Source of the DNA: Hyposmocoma kahamanoa
Lineage: Eukaryota; Arthropoda; Insecta; Lepidoptera; Cosmopterigidae
Length of the DNA: 64,000 nucleotides
Direction of reading: 5' to 3'
Assembly (NCBI RefSeq): GCF_003589595.1
Contig: NW_020653750.1
Span: forward strand, 6,711,474 to 6,775,473
Shown here: positions 21,981 to 31,899 of the stretch, one piece after another
How the letters are laid out: each line of letters starts with the position of its first letter
Position numbering within the stretch: position 1 is the stretch's first letter
The notes under the pieces: generated by a model
The model's input: the letters and a program-made list of their open reading frames with translations, nothing else
Database searches by the model: none
What the model was told of the DNA's origin: nothing
Made by a program: the position numbers and the translations under genes

Positions 21981-22182
21981 GTTACTAACACGATTGATTC
22001 GCTTAGGGTTGTTGCACCGCGAAAGTTTTAAATCTGGACGAATATTTTTCAACTGCTCTGATTTTACATTTAAAGTAAATAAAACTCATGTATGTTGGGT
22101 ACTCAACGTGATATTTTCGGCTTTGTCGGTCGTTCCGTTCCACCCTGTATAACATTGTAATCATGTCATTCATAGACTTCAC

Positions 22183-22507
22183 TGCCTCCGTGGCCGAACG
22201 ACTGTCACGCAGAGGTCCCAGGTTCGATTCCCGGGCCGGGAGAAATATTAGTATGGCCTACATTCATTTCTCTCGTAAGTTTGGGAGTAATTTGTGGTTG
22301 TCTATGTGTGTGTCCATGACACCCGCGACATAGGGTTTCCCTAGTGCGGGGCTATGTTGATTGTGATTGTGAGATTGTGAGTACATCTACTGCCCTACAG
22401 GCGGCGTTCGTGTCATTGGCACTCGCAGAAGAAATAAGTGCTCTCACTTGAATAGGTAATTAAAAAACATTGAACTTACTTTAAATTAAAATGATTTTCG
22501 ATTTGTC
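22183..22507 (+). repeat. tRNA-derived SINE, copy 2
   Basis: The same sequence as copy 1 in the opposite orientation, starting TGCCTCCGTGGCCGAACG with the B-box GGTTCGATTCCCGGGC and ending TTTTCGATTTGTC. A small deletion relative to copy 1 lies between the A-box and the mid-head. The heads face each other about 200 bases apart, and the 19915-22147 element ends between them. Confidence 0.8.
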
Positions 22508-22786
22508 TTGTGGGGCTATATTGAGTGTGTGCGTTATAGAGACGAATAACATAATTTCTCTTTCTTTTAATCATTCTGACGGAAAAACGATGTCGCCAAG
22601 TACTCTACGTTAGGTTTCCTATAGATTATAGTCTAGATTAACGGGTTTTTGCAACCTGACATAGTCATCAGTCGTGCACTCCGTTATTCATCCAGTTGCT
22701 TTTAAATTAGTACCCCAAAACTTGTTGAATGACGCGAAGTTTGTTTACGGACCATTTCGATACCGTAATATATTGAATTGCTAAAA

Positions 22787-23280
22787 ACTATAGTACCAGC
22801 ACGTTATAATGGCTGTTTTGTCGTTTGCCCGCTCATCAAGTTTCGTATTAATTCATAACTACGTTGAAGGAGCTAATTGCTGTACATGTTGTAATAGTGA
22901 CGTGGAGTAAAATTCATGGAATGTATCGTTTTAAGACACAACTCGGTATTTGCTTTTCGAAATTCGAAATTTAAAAAAATGAAATCTAATACGATCGTCA
23001 CTTATGGGATTGCTAGACAGCACAACTTCTACCTCCGGCAAACTCGCGTTAAAGCTCAATGCAAAATAAAGCAGTTTCGAATTGACGATATATTAAGTAA
23101 ACATTTATATTTTTGTTTTATTAAAACTTTTTAGTCAGCTACCCTTGCAATACTAGTTACAAATCTAAACACTTATAGTGTGACTCGCATTTAATTACAT
23201 TTTGTACGATAATGAATCGAGATTGCACCTCACTGTTGTAATCTGTCAAAACAGCCACCATAGCGTGCCGGTACTATAGT
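22787..23280. mobile_element. MITE with 34-bp TIRs
   Basis: The left end ACTATAGTACCAGCACG and on to GGCTGTTTTG (22787-22820) is matched inverted at 23247-23280 with about four mismatches. The element is 494 bp with no transposase. The internal frame at 22916-23134 has no domain. No clear target-site duplication was found, so the superfamily is unknown. Confidence 0.65.
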
Positions 23281-23585
23281 GCGTTTTAAAGAAACAATTT
23301 GGTTGAAAAACTTACTTTTGGTAGTAGGAAGTTAAAGGCTTGTCAGTGTACTTGTATTACTTTATACAAATACGTCGGTGACCACCGTACGGTTTTAACC
23401 CTTTCATATACAGTAACAGCGATTACCGTGAAAATAAAAAAAAATTAGAATATATGAGTTTTGTAATATGAATCTCAAAAAACCAATTACAGGTTTTACA
23501 GTGCGATTTCCAAGTGCTTTCTGTGTACTTACCGCGTACTGGTTTTCCATAGTATCAACAACGTACTGACATTTTTTTTTATAAT

Positions 23586-23600
23586 TCCAAGTGACGGGAC
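23586..23600 (-). repeat. 3' end of SINE-like repeat copy 2, cut off by an inserted MITE
   Basis: CCAAGTGACGGGAC after an oligo-T run is the inverse of the 3' end (GTCCCGTCACTTGG) seen at 40119-40133. The rest of the repeat resumes at 24095, so the 494-bp element between was inserted into it. Confidence 0.65.
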
Positions 23601-24094
23601 CATCGAGTATATAACCAGAAATAGAGACGAAATGTCATCTAATTTGTTTGAAAACTATTCTGCCATATTATTACTGTGACAACTGCGTTCCGATTGGCTA
23701 GCCCGAGTTCGAAACAATTGACGGGTGTCGTCAACTGTTTCACTTCAAATCTACCAGTTAACTTGAGCTTTGCCATAATGGACGAAAACTGCAAAATTAC
23801 ATATTTAATATTTAATTACCGATGAAATGTGATTCCGTTTGTTTTGTAATTAGATGTTTTGCTGTTTCCCACACCACCGAATAGAACAGCACGGCATTGT
23901 TAGAGACATTATCTTTATTACAATAAATACAGAATATTTTTTGGAATATACAGAGAGGTACACACAGGTCATTAGTTGGCCTGTCTATATTTCAGTGCAA
24001 ACGGGAGTTGATATTTATAAGAGCTGTATCGCTCATGTGTTACCAGGAATATATGGCCCTTATTTCGTCTCTATTTCTGGTTATATACTCGATG
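23601..24094. mobile_element. hAT-like MITE, family 2
   Basis: The termini are perfect inverted repeats beginning CATCGAGTATATAACCAG and continuing about 33 bases. The flanks are a perfect 8-bp direct repeat, GACGGGAC (23593-23600 and 24095-24102). 8-bp duplications with CA...TG ends are typical of hAT elements. The interior is non-coding, and the + frame at 23854-24165 merely crosses the right border. The element split an older SINE-like repeat. Confidence 0.8.
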
Positions 24095-24262
24095 GACGGG
24101 ACGAACAAGTCAAGCCACTGGTGGTTAGCGATACGCCTATCCATAACTGTTGCAGTGCCACTTAGAGCTTTAAATCGCAAAAATCTTAGGGGCACTGCCA
24201 CTGCGCCCGTCACCCTGAGACATAAGTTGACAAGTTCCATGTGCCTGTAATTTCACTAAAAC
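24095..24262 (-). repeat. SINE-like dispersed repeat, copy 2 main part
   Basis: Inverse of the 39942-40150 family: GACGAACAAG, then CTATCCATAACTGTTGCAGT, GCACTGCCACTGCGCCCGTC and a CATGTGCCTGTAATTTCAC block. Confidence 0.7.
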
Positions 24263-24865
24263 CATGCAAGGTTATTTGTAAAATAGGTAATAACAACTTT
24301 GCTTGAGTTTATTACTAACAGCATAAACAACAACTTTGATAACAAGACTTAATAAATGTACAAAAAGTGGTCTTTTAAGTTTTATTTATTTAAAGATACA
24401 CCATCAACTTAACACAAAATAGTCTTAGAAATAAATATACATACGTTCACCATACAATGTGCCAAGTCGCTACAGGTGTAAACAGCACTAAACATTTAGA
24501 GTAAGCCAATGAGATACAAAAAATAATATAAAATAACAATAATAATAATAAAAAAAAACAAATAAAAATGTAAAATTACAGCAATAATTTGATTTAAGAT
24601 AGAAACAATTGCTTGCACATGCGAGTAAGTTGTTTAGTGTTCCCTACATGAAAGATGTCTATGTCACTGTCTCTGGTCACAGTCAAGTCATTGTATGACT
24701 TCATGAGTCTGTTCAAGGCAATACCTTCCGAGATTGGTTCGGCAACTAGATAAAACAAATGATTTGGCAATGGGGACCCTAGGCACTGTACGAGGAACGT
24801 TTAAGTTGATGAGAGCCAGTGCCTCTGGCGACGATATACCTCCATGCACCATCCTGTGCATGGAG

Positions 24866-25282
24866 TCAGTAATTAGACGAATTCGATCCTATGTCAGAAA
24901 TTCGACGTCTGGTTTCAAGAGAACACATTCTGAAATATTTTAGCTGAATATTATATTCAGCACGGAAGGGACAATTGGGGTCTTTATATGCCAGAAAACG
25001 AGTAAAGTTACGTTTCAACCGTTCGATTCTTTCAGAATGAATTCTATAATGTGGATTCCAGACCGGCGATGCATATTCCAAGGTACTACGTATCAAAGTG
25101 TTGTATAAGGCGAGTATAGGAGCCGTATTCCTGAAGTCCTTGCAAGAGCGTTTGACAAAACCTACCATCTTCCATGCCTTTAATATAATACTATTAATAT
25201 GGTCTGTGAAATTTAACTTGCTATCAAACCTAACTCCAAGGTCACGGACGCAAGAGTGCTCGGATAAACATTCACCGTCCAA
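24866..25282 (-). pseudogene. LINE ORF2 C-terminal domain (Jockey-like)
   Basis: Typical post-RT sequence: CVRDLGVRFDSKLNFTDHIN, ILALYNTLIRSTLEYASPVW and ERIERLKRNFTRFLAYK. It is in a different frame from the RT above it, so at least one frameshift separates them. Confidence 0.75.
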
Positions 25283-25386
25283 CCTATATTCAGATTGGAC
25301 AAACTTCTTATTTCTGGTGAACTTAATGTGAAGGCATTTAAATTCATCTTATTAAGCTTTCACCAATCGTGAATAGAGTCCAGATC

Positions 25387-26251
25387 TCACTGTAGAAGGT
25401 TGACATCGCTCCGAGTTTTTACGCTTTTGTATAATTTTACGTCGTCCGCAAACATGGAACACTCACAAGTTTTGATACAATCGGAAATATCATTTATGAA
25501 GGCCAAGAAAAGTATTGGACCAAGATGGGAGCCCTGAGGCACCGGAAGTAGGTTCGAAAGGGGAAGACTCAAAACCGAGCACTGTGACACGTTGTTCTCT
25601 GTGTTTTAAATACGAACACAACCAATTCAGTAGTTTACCATGTATACCATATGATTCAAGTTTTGACAGCAATAAATCATGGTTTACACGATCGAAGACA
25701 TTGCTAAAATCGGTATAAATGGAATCAATTTGAATTCTTCTGTCAACGCAATTGATGTTTTCGAAACACGTGCTGAAAATTGGAAAAATCTTTTCGAGAT
25801 GTTTTGTAATTACAGGACAAATAATCTTCTTAAATATTTTAGGTATTACACTCAAGATTGATATCGGTCGGTAGTTTTTAATTTTGCGTTTATCCCCTTT
25901 CTTGTGTACGGTTACAACGTTAGCGGTCTTCCATTTTGATGGGAATATGGAAGTATCAATTGATTTGTTAAATAATATCTTTATAGGCAATGCCAACTCC
26001 TCATATGTCATTTTGATAAAGAATGGAGGTATACCGTCGGGACCAGTACCCTTACTCGCATCAGCCGATTTTAAGAGTTTCGCTACCGTACGTTCACAGA
26101 TAGCAACGCCATTAAGCATGAATTGCGGAAACTTATCACCACAAGAGGTTTGCTCGCCCCCATCCGGAGGCGAAAATACAGAGGAAAGCTGCGTAACGAA
26201 TAGGTTACAGACCTCATTGCCATTACGAGCTGTTCTATCATTGAGAATCAT
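25387..26251 (-). pseudogene. LINE ORF2 reverse transcriptase (Jockey-like)
   Basis: RT motifs in order: GPDGIPPFFIKMTYEELALP, VVTVHKKGDKRKIKNYRPIS, motif A around IYTDFSNVFDRVNHDLLLSK, and (next frame) PQGSHLGPILFLAFIND with the catalytic box SMFADDVKLYKSV near 25445. A deletion is evident between ...FENINC and VDRRIQ, where the usual QHGF...ST segment should be, and the motif B region is frameshifted. The enzyme would copy LINE RNA at the target nick; this copy is inactive. Confidence 0.8.
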
Positions 26252-26616
26252 ATCTGCAGGCCAATCAGTTCCGACACCCCGACGCTGCTTTACAAATGTC
26301 CAAATTTGTTGGGATTCTTTTTGATAGCTAGCTCCGTATCTTGGATATAATCAACACAACATGAAGAAATCATAGATTTTTCTCAACACAACAATTTTAA
26401 CTCAGTAATATATCTAGGATTATTGTATTTATTATATTTTCCACGAATTTTATCTCTTTCAGATTTTAAAGCGATGAGTGTTCTCGTAAATCATAATGGA
26501 TATTTAAGGGAGCGACGTTTAGATTTAGGAATAGTTGATGTAATAACTGAATACAGTAACTCATAGAGTCCGAAAACAGTTACATTGACATCACAATAAT
26601 ACGATAATTCAGACAC

Positions 26617-27069
26617 TCAATCAATTTTCTTCAAAGCAGCTTTCATCAGGTTATAATTTGCTTTCTTAAAGTTGTGAGTTGCAAATTGTGTATTAGCCAT
26701 ATTAGATTGCGAGTGCAGTTCCACAGCAATCTCAAGGGCAGGATGATGTAAGTCGAGCCTGCAAAGTGGACTATCGCATCTTACAACCTTTACTCCCCCG
26801 AGATTGCTCAGTATCAAATCTAAGGTTCTGTCGTTATGGTTCCTTACATTGTTGTGCGGTGACAAATTATTAAGAGACATGAAGTCCACAAAAGTATATC
26901 CTAAGTTACAGTTATAATTCAAAGGTGTTAACTTAACAGAATTTTCCATTTCATAGCCCCAATTTATAAAACCCAGGTTAAAATCACCCAAAATAATAAT
27001 ATCACCAGTATACGATTGCATAACGAGATTACAGTTCTCAATCAAGGAATCTAGAGCAGCAGTAGTCAC
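26617..27069 (-). pseudogene. LINE endonuclease C-terminal part (Jockey-like)
   Basis: Endonuclease signatures IIILGDFNLGFINW, RNHNDRTLDLILSNLGG and a DLHHP box corresponding to the catalytic SDH. The upstream end coincides with the palindromic junction at 27052-27128 and then the MITE, beyond which the N-terminal part lies. Confidence 0.75.
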
Positions 27070-27128
27070 AGCGGGGGATAAGTACCTATATAGGTACTAA
27101 CCTACCCCTGTGACTACTGCTGCTCTAC
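27052..27128. repeat. Inverted duplication at a LINE/MITE junction
   Basis: TAGAGCAGCAGTAGTCACAG (27052-27071) is mirrored by CTGTGACTACTGCTGCTCTA (27109-27128). The inner palindrome AGTACCTATATAGGTACT lies at 27081-27098. The left arm is endonuclease coding sequence, so the right arm is a duplicated inverse of it. A second small hairpin, GTGCCCTTGC / GCAAGGGCAC, follows at 27133-27157. Confidence 0.8.
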
Positions 27129-27184
27129 TACTGTGCCCTTGCACATAGCAAGGGCACACTTCTTTTACGGTTGAATCGCTATTA

Positions 27185-27795
27185 TCCGCTCACGCGATAC
27201 ATGCAGCCGTAGACGCATACCACACCTAGAGGTGCCGGTGATGATTTTATACCGATTTATCGGATATCGAAGTTATAACAGGTAAAAAAACTAATATTAA
27301 TTGCTATTTCGGTAACACTCTAGCAAACCATAAAGTTTTTAATGCCTGGGTCTGTCATTTAAAAAAAAAATAAACAACTTCAAAAATACGTCATGACAAT
27401 CGTGTGTATTATTGTTTGGGCTGGTGATTTCGGTGTTTATTTATTGAAAACATACCGTAAGTAGCGTTTTTTAAGTTTACCCTGAATATAAATGTTTATA
27501 AACTATACTTTAAGGAGTAATTTCATGGTAAACGTTAGAACCACTCAAACGGAATATTATCATATTTATCCAAGTACACCAAAAATTTCATTAGTGATTT
27601 TTAAGTGCAGGATTTGCGGTGTATTACTGCATAATATTTGAGATGTTTTTGTTGGTAGTACGGAGGGTATTTATTTAGCAATGCAGAATAACAATTTTTA
27701 TTTATAAAAATTTGTATTTAAACTGAATGCTTTTCTAATTTGCGAAACCAAATAGCCGCCATTTTGCGGTAGGAGGAGCGCATCGCGTGAGCGGT
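27185..27795. mobile_element. MITE with TA target site, copy 1
   Basis: Ends TCCGCTCACGCGAT and ATCGCGTGAGCGGT form terminal inverted repeats, flanked by TA on both sides (27183-27184, 27796-27797). Almost identical to 43862-44469 over the full length of about 610 bp. No transposase. The TA duplication fits the Tc1/mariner superfamily. It lies inside the Jockey-like endonuclease. Confidence 0.8.
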
Positions 27796-27804
27796 TATGA
27801 TGTC

Positions 27805-28029
27805 TCACAATAACCCGTTGCTCAGGTCATCGTTGCTACTCTCAAAATGCTGAACTCTCCTAGACTGTAGACTATTTGAGACAGCAATAAGAACACCACC
27901 CCCAGATTTACTAGTTGAGGACGTAGTCTTACGGTCTCTTCTATAAACGTTATAATTACAAGCAAATAGTTCGCCGTCGAACAGACTGTCATCCAACCAT
28001 ATTTCAGAACCAACATAACATCGTAGCAT
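27805..28029 (-). pseudogene. LINE endonuclease N-terminal part (Jockey-like)
   Basis: TEIWLDDSLFDGE is missing its first half, but SEIWLDDSLFDGELFACNYN, VYRRDR and SGGGVLIAVSNSLQSRR match the endonuclease start at 54628-55190. It ends in a stop next to the MITE. Confidence 0.7.
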
Positions 28030-28439
28030 GCAATAAATACAGCAAGTTTGAATTCTTTAGTCTTAGACTTGAGTCCTCGAAAATTTTGGTAGAAAATGTT
28101 GAATGTAGCGTTCCACTATTCGGTCTTCTTCAGTGACTAAAAACTTTAGATTTTCAGCTTATAAAAGCTTTCATAGGACTTGATTTGTTTAGCTGGAGAC
28201 TGATCGTTTTCCGAACGAATATACGGCCATTACGAATTCATATGTATTTGTAATCCTACGGGATCACGGGCAACACGTCGTTTACGAGCGTGAAGTGCTT
28301 TATAATGCGAAGCCAGGTTTTTGTTGTACTCTCCTCCTAACGTCGTATACTTCACTGAGGGTCGTGACTCTCCCGCAGACACAAGCTCCGTATGACAATG
28401 CTGTGTCATCTGTGGCGGTCTTTGGCATAGTGGAGCGCA

Positions 28440-28848
28440 TCATGGAGACCCATTCGGAGAGCCGTACAAACTTGGTCGGACCATCTTGTGGGACAGCGAC
28501 CCCTCAGACGTTACTGTTGATCCGTCTGAGGTTGTGCCCTTCTTTCCTGGCAATGTGACCAAAGAAATCAAGTATCCTACGTAGCCAGTAGTATAAGGTG
28601 GACAGTCCGGTCTGGACGTTAAGTTCCTGCAAAACTGAGTCGTTGGTGTGAAAATCAGTCCAACGGACTCGCAACTCAAAGGCGTCAATGCGATCACGTT
28701 CCGCCTTTTTTAGTGTCCACATTTCCGCTCCATAGTGAAAAATGGCAAACACCAAAGTGTCCACCAATCTCAACTTAGTTTTACGCGCAATGTTACGGTC
28801 CTTCCATACTCTCTGCAGTTGGGTCATTTTTGTTGTACTATCTGGCAC
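28440..28848 (-). pseudogene. RTE-like LINE ORF2 C-terminal fragment
   Basis: The frame reads QRVWKDRNIARKTKLRLVDT, IFHYGAEMWTLKKAERDRID and LRRILDFFGHIARKEGHN, the characteristic C-terminal region of insect RTE-like endonuclease-RT proteins. It lacks the usual WCWRRMLRIPW segment (an internal deletion after AFELRV). No RT palm is present. Confidence 0.75.
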
Positions 28849-29360
28849 TTATTAAATAATATTTAGTAGTAGTTGTTCAGCAACGCCTCTCGAGTGCATA
28901 TTATATAGATTTGCAATTGCATAGAGTTATCACCATTTAGGGCGATCTATTTAAATATTTTAATTTTTGTACGGAAGCAAAATCGGATGAATTATTAACA
29001 ATAGTTGTAGTTTATGATGTTAGTAATACAACTCCGCGAGATTGTTAGTGTTTTAGAAATAACCCTAATAATATATTTTTATTAATTATAAACTGATTTA
29101 AATGAAAGAAACAATTGATATTAATCTAAGCTTATTTTAAAACATTACTGAAAACCAAATTAAAATTGGTTTAGCCATTATTGAGATTATGGTGTACTTA
29201 ACTCAGACAAATTGACAAAAATTCTAAAAATTAATGTTTTAGATTTAGAACGTTGATAAGCAATAACGTATCAACACACACGATCATAATTCTAAGTGTT
29301 CGATCTTTGTATTAACAATTGTAACAAACTAGTGGAATGATTTCACAGATTCACACTTGT
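28849..29360. other. AT-rich, no gene; short shared repeat block
   Basis: CGATCTTTGTATTAACAATT and ACAAACTAGTG near 29299-29335 recur (diverged) at 44716-44755, indicating a dispersed repeat. Nothing coding was recognised. Confidence 0.4.
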
Positions 29361-29554
29361 TGTTGAGAATTTTCAATAGTTTTATTGCAACATTAACTGT
29401 ACCTACATATAAGTAACAATTGCCGTGTGGCAACACTCTCTCTCTACTCTTTCGGTGTCGGAATAAACGTGTTGTGCAGTGATCTCAAGTTTTATGTAAA
29501 TATATACCGAAGTTGCCTCCAGTGTCCTATGGCAATTAAAGCAGCTACCGCACA
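29361..29554 (+). repeat. 5' LTR of the Pao element
   Basis: Begins TGTTGAGAATTTTCAATAG and ends CAGCTACCGCACA. It matches 35080-35265 with a small indel (an extra 8 bases in this copy) and scattered substitutions. It has canonical TG...CA ends. Confidence 0.85.
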
Positions 29555-29657
29555 TGGTCAATCGAAATTGACAAAAAAGAAACTACGCGTGTGCAATCAT
29601 TCAGAAGATACGAATCATTTCATATCATGATTTCTACAAAATTGGAATTCCGCCATT

Positions 29658-29718
29658 TTGGTCATTTTGGTTGCTGTGTTTATTTGGCCAAACAAACACC
29701 GCAACCAAAATGACCAAA
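29658..29718. repeat. Near-perfect hairpin in the Pao leader
   Basis: TTTGGTCATTTTGGTTGC is mirrored by GCAACCAAAATGACCAAA, joined through GTGTTT/AAACAC and a TTTGGCCAAA centre with only two mismatches. It lies between the 5' LTR and gag, in the position of an untranslated leader. Confidence 0.8.
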
Positions 29719-30181
29719 CGGTTGCCAGATTTCCGTTCCCGCGCAAGCACTGTGCGAATGAGAAGCATCTCAGGTAACGAAGATAACCACAGGAGTGAGC
29801 AAGACAAAAATTCGTCTCATACGAAGAAGAGTCCGTCTTAGCAAAATTCTCTGGGGTGAAAGAGATGCAAGTTTACGTCATCAAACAAGATATAAGAAAT
29901 GGCGATACACCAAGTGCAAGTGCAAGCAAGACGCAACATTTATTGACGTTCGAATCGAACTGTTTCCGGTTCGATCGCTGCGCTGGCAACGCCGCGCAAC
30001 GCAACAACGTGGATCGTCGTGATCAAGACGCCCGCCATTCGGCCATATTTTTCTCTCATTTCAGTTTATTAGCGAGTAATTTTATAGATTGCAATTTTAC
30101 GGGTAAAGTTCAACATAGTACAAATAATATATAAGATAAGTAGTGACATCTGCCCTTGTGCGTGGTGTATTGAGTGACAAA

Positions 30182-31360
30182 ATGGAGGCCGAGTTGAATA
30201 AAAAAATCGCTGCACGCGGTTATCTCAAAGGTACCTTTACCAGATTATTGTCACTTGGTAGAGATTTATCTCAGTGTAATCATGACACATTGTTAACAAA
30301 ACGTGAGCGACTGATTATTGTTTTCGACAAGTACGAAAAACTGTGTCAAGAAATTTTGTACCTAAATCCAAACGATGCTGAAGACGTTGAACAAGTTAAA
30401 AAAAATCACTATTTTAACAGCTCTTGACAAGGCTATTAAAACAGGAAACTCGACCACCTCTCCGCTCAATCCGCCACAACCACAAAGATGTCAAAAAATT
30501 TACCTCCAATTTCAATCCAACCTTTTGATGGTAAGTTCACAGACTATGTTCCTTTCATCAATCTATTTGAGTCACTGAGTCACAAAGATAAAAACCTCGA
30601 TTTGGTTCAAAAATCGTATTATCTAAGATTGTCTTTGCGTGGTGAACCTTTTCACTTAATAATAATTCTGCCAGGGTGTGCTGAATGTTACAATGAAGCA
30701 TTAACACTATTAAACTGCAGATATGACAATAAGTACAGGATGGTATCGGAACACGTAGGTAATATTTTAGATTTAAAATCGATCCCTAGGTCAAATGCTA
30801 ACAATTTAAGAAGTTTTATAGCAACCATTAAACAGCAATTAGCCGCTATCAAAAATCTTGATCCCAATATTTAGTTCTGGGAAACAATTTTGTTATGCAT
30901 TTTATCCCGTAAACAAGATTCATACACGGCGCGCGCCTATCAACTCGAGAGGGATCTCGAGGTTGAGCCTAAGTTGCAAGATTTCTTGAAATTCTTGGAG
31001 AATAGGGCACTGGCACTGGAAAACGTAGAACAGTATCATAATCAGCAGCAACTACGTCCTAGCAACAAGGTGACAGCACTCATCAGGGTAGCAGCATCAA
31101 CTTGCAGATACTGTAAGTCCAAAGACCACAAAATATTTTCTTGCAAATCATTTCAAGTACAACCTGTAGACAAAAGGGTTCAATTCATTCAAGAAAATAA
31201 ACTGTGTCATATGCGTTTAGGTGCACATTCTGGAAAATGTAATATCATTTCCGATGCACAGAGTGCAAAGATAAGCACAACACTTTGTTACATCGTAATC
31301 CCAGTCAGTGAAAGTGGAGTTGCAGGTAACTCCTGTTTCACTGACAGGACAATTCAATAA
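30182..31360 (+). pseudogene. gag of the Pao element, frameshifted
   Basis: The ATG at 30182 opens MEAELNKKIAARGYLKGTFT. After a frameshift near 30400-30490 a DUF1759-type core follows (ISIQPFDGKFTDYVPFINLF, LVQKSYYLRLSLRGEPFHLI, LLNCRYDNKYRMVSEH). A stop at 30872 interrupts it. The next frame (30890-31360) has NRALALENVEQ and a zinc knuckle CRYCKSKDHKIFSCKSF (C-x2-C-x4-H-x4-C) plus a second Cys/His cluster ending GAHSGKC. Gag would build the particle; it is not translatable as one chain. Confidence 0.85.
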
Positions 31361-31376
31361 TAATAATAATAATAAT

Positions 31377-31605
31377 GTGCTTCTTCCCACAGCTAGAATC
31401 GTGCTCATAGGGAGAGATGGCACCGAGTATCATGTGAAGGTTCTCATGTATAGTGGTTCACAAATATCCTTTGTGACCACCAAAGTTGTACAATTGCTTG
31501 CTTGCTTTTAAGCCAAAACGAAGGTCTATGAGTATCATTGGCATAGCCAATGCAAGAAGCAATATAAAAGCTTGCAATTCCATAGAAATTCATTTTTAAA
31601 AACTC
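31377..31605 (+). pseudogene. Pao retropepsin, catalytic Asp lost
   Basis: LLPTARIVLIGRDGTEYHVK leads to LMYSGSQISFVTTKV, where family members have D-S-G-S: the catalytic Asp is Tyr. A frameshift follows and PKRRSMSIIGIANARS continues the domain. The sequence then runs into the TIR repeat near 31650. Confidence 0.75.
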
Positions 31606-31650
31606 CATTGAAAACAACTGCAAATTTTCAAATCATTTATTTCATTATAT

Positions 31651-31895
31651 CGAGTTCTAAGGTTTTCGCGATTGTTACACATAGAAAATGAAACTATAAA
31701 TATTTTCAGGATTTAAATCGCGTATATTTGTTTTTTTAAACAAACCGACGTTTCGGGCCCTTTACAGGTCCCATGCTCACGATTGACTGAGGTGGTACAG
31801 TCTTCAACCAGTAATGTCTAATATTAATGTAAACCACCCTATTTTTTTCACTATAGTTACAATAGTTACTAATTAATTTTTTTTTTAATAATTAA
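31651..31895 (+). repeat. TIR repeat family, left part, inside Pao
   Basis: Starts TTATATCGAGTTCTAAGG and TTTTCGCGATTGTTACACAT, the inverse of the terminus at 8258-8295. It then contains TTTAAATCGCGTATATTTG and ACGTTTCGGGCCCTTTACAG. It is interrupted at 31895 by a solo LTR and resumes at 32389 up to about 32445. The right terminal repeat is missing. Confidence 0.75.
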
Positions 31896-31899
31896 TACT

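Larger units (their letters stand above)
19915..22147. mobile_element. Non-autonomous DNA element with 33-bp TIRs
   Basis: The left end reads GGGTGGAACAGAACGACCGA and the right end carries the inverse, with few mismatches over about 33 bases (19919-19950 and 22114-22145). The 2.2-kb interior lacks a transposase. It holds a 60-bp hairpin (20405-20465) and a SINE (21643-21980). Target-site duplication is unclear: TA or a few AT-rich bases. Superfamily not determined. Confidence 0.6.
24600..28029 (-). mobile_element. Jockey-like LINE, degraded, split by a MITE
   Basis: The - strand order is endonuclease N-part (28029-27805), an inserted MITE with a rearranged junction (27052-27797), endonuclease C-part (27069-26617), linker, RT (26251-25387) and C-terminal domain (25282-24866). 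An untranslated tail probably follows to about 24600 or lower. The clade is inferred from the FADD-type RT and from similarity of its endonuclease start to the LINE at 54263. The 5' end is lost near 28030. Confidence 0.8.

Noticed and set aside
21699..22052. 117-codon - frame as a gene
   Set aside because: It is a read-through of a tRNA-derived SINE and has no protein similarity.
22183..22255. Functional tRNA gene
   Set aside because: The A- and B-box-like head is followed by a repeated 250-bp body shared with 21643-21980, so it is a SINE head.
23854..24165. 103-codon + frame
   Set aside because: Crosses the border between a MITE and a SINE-like repeat.
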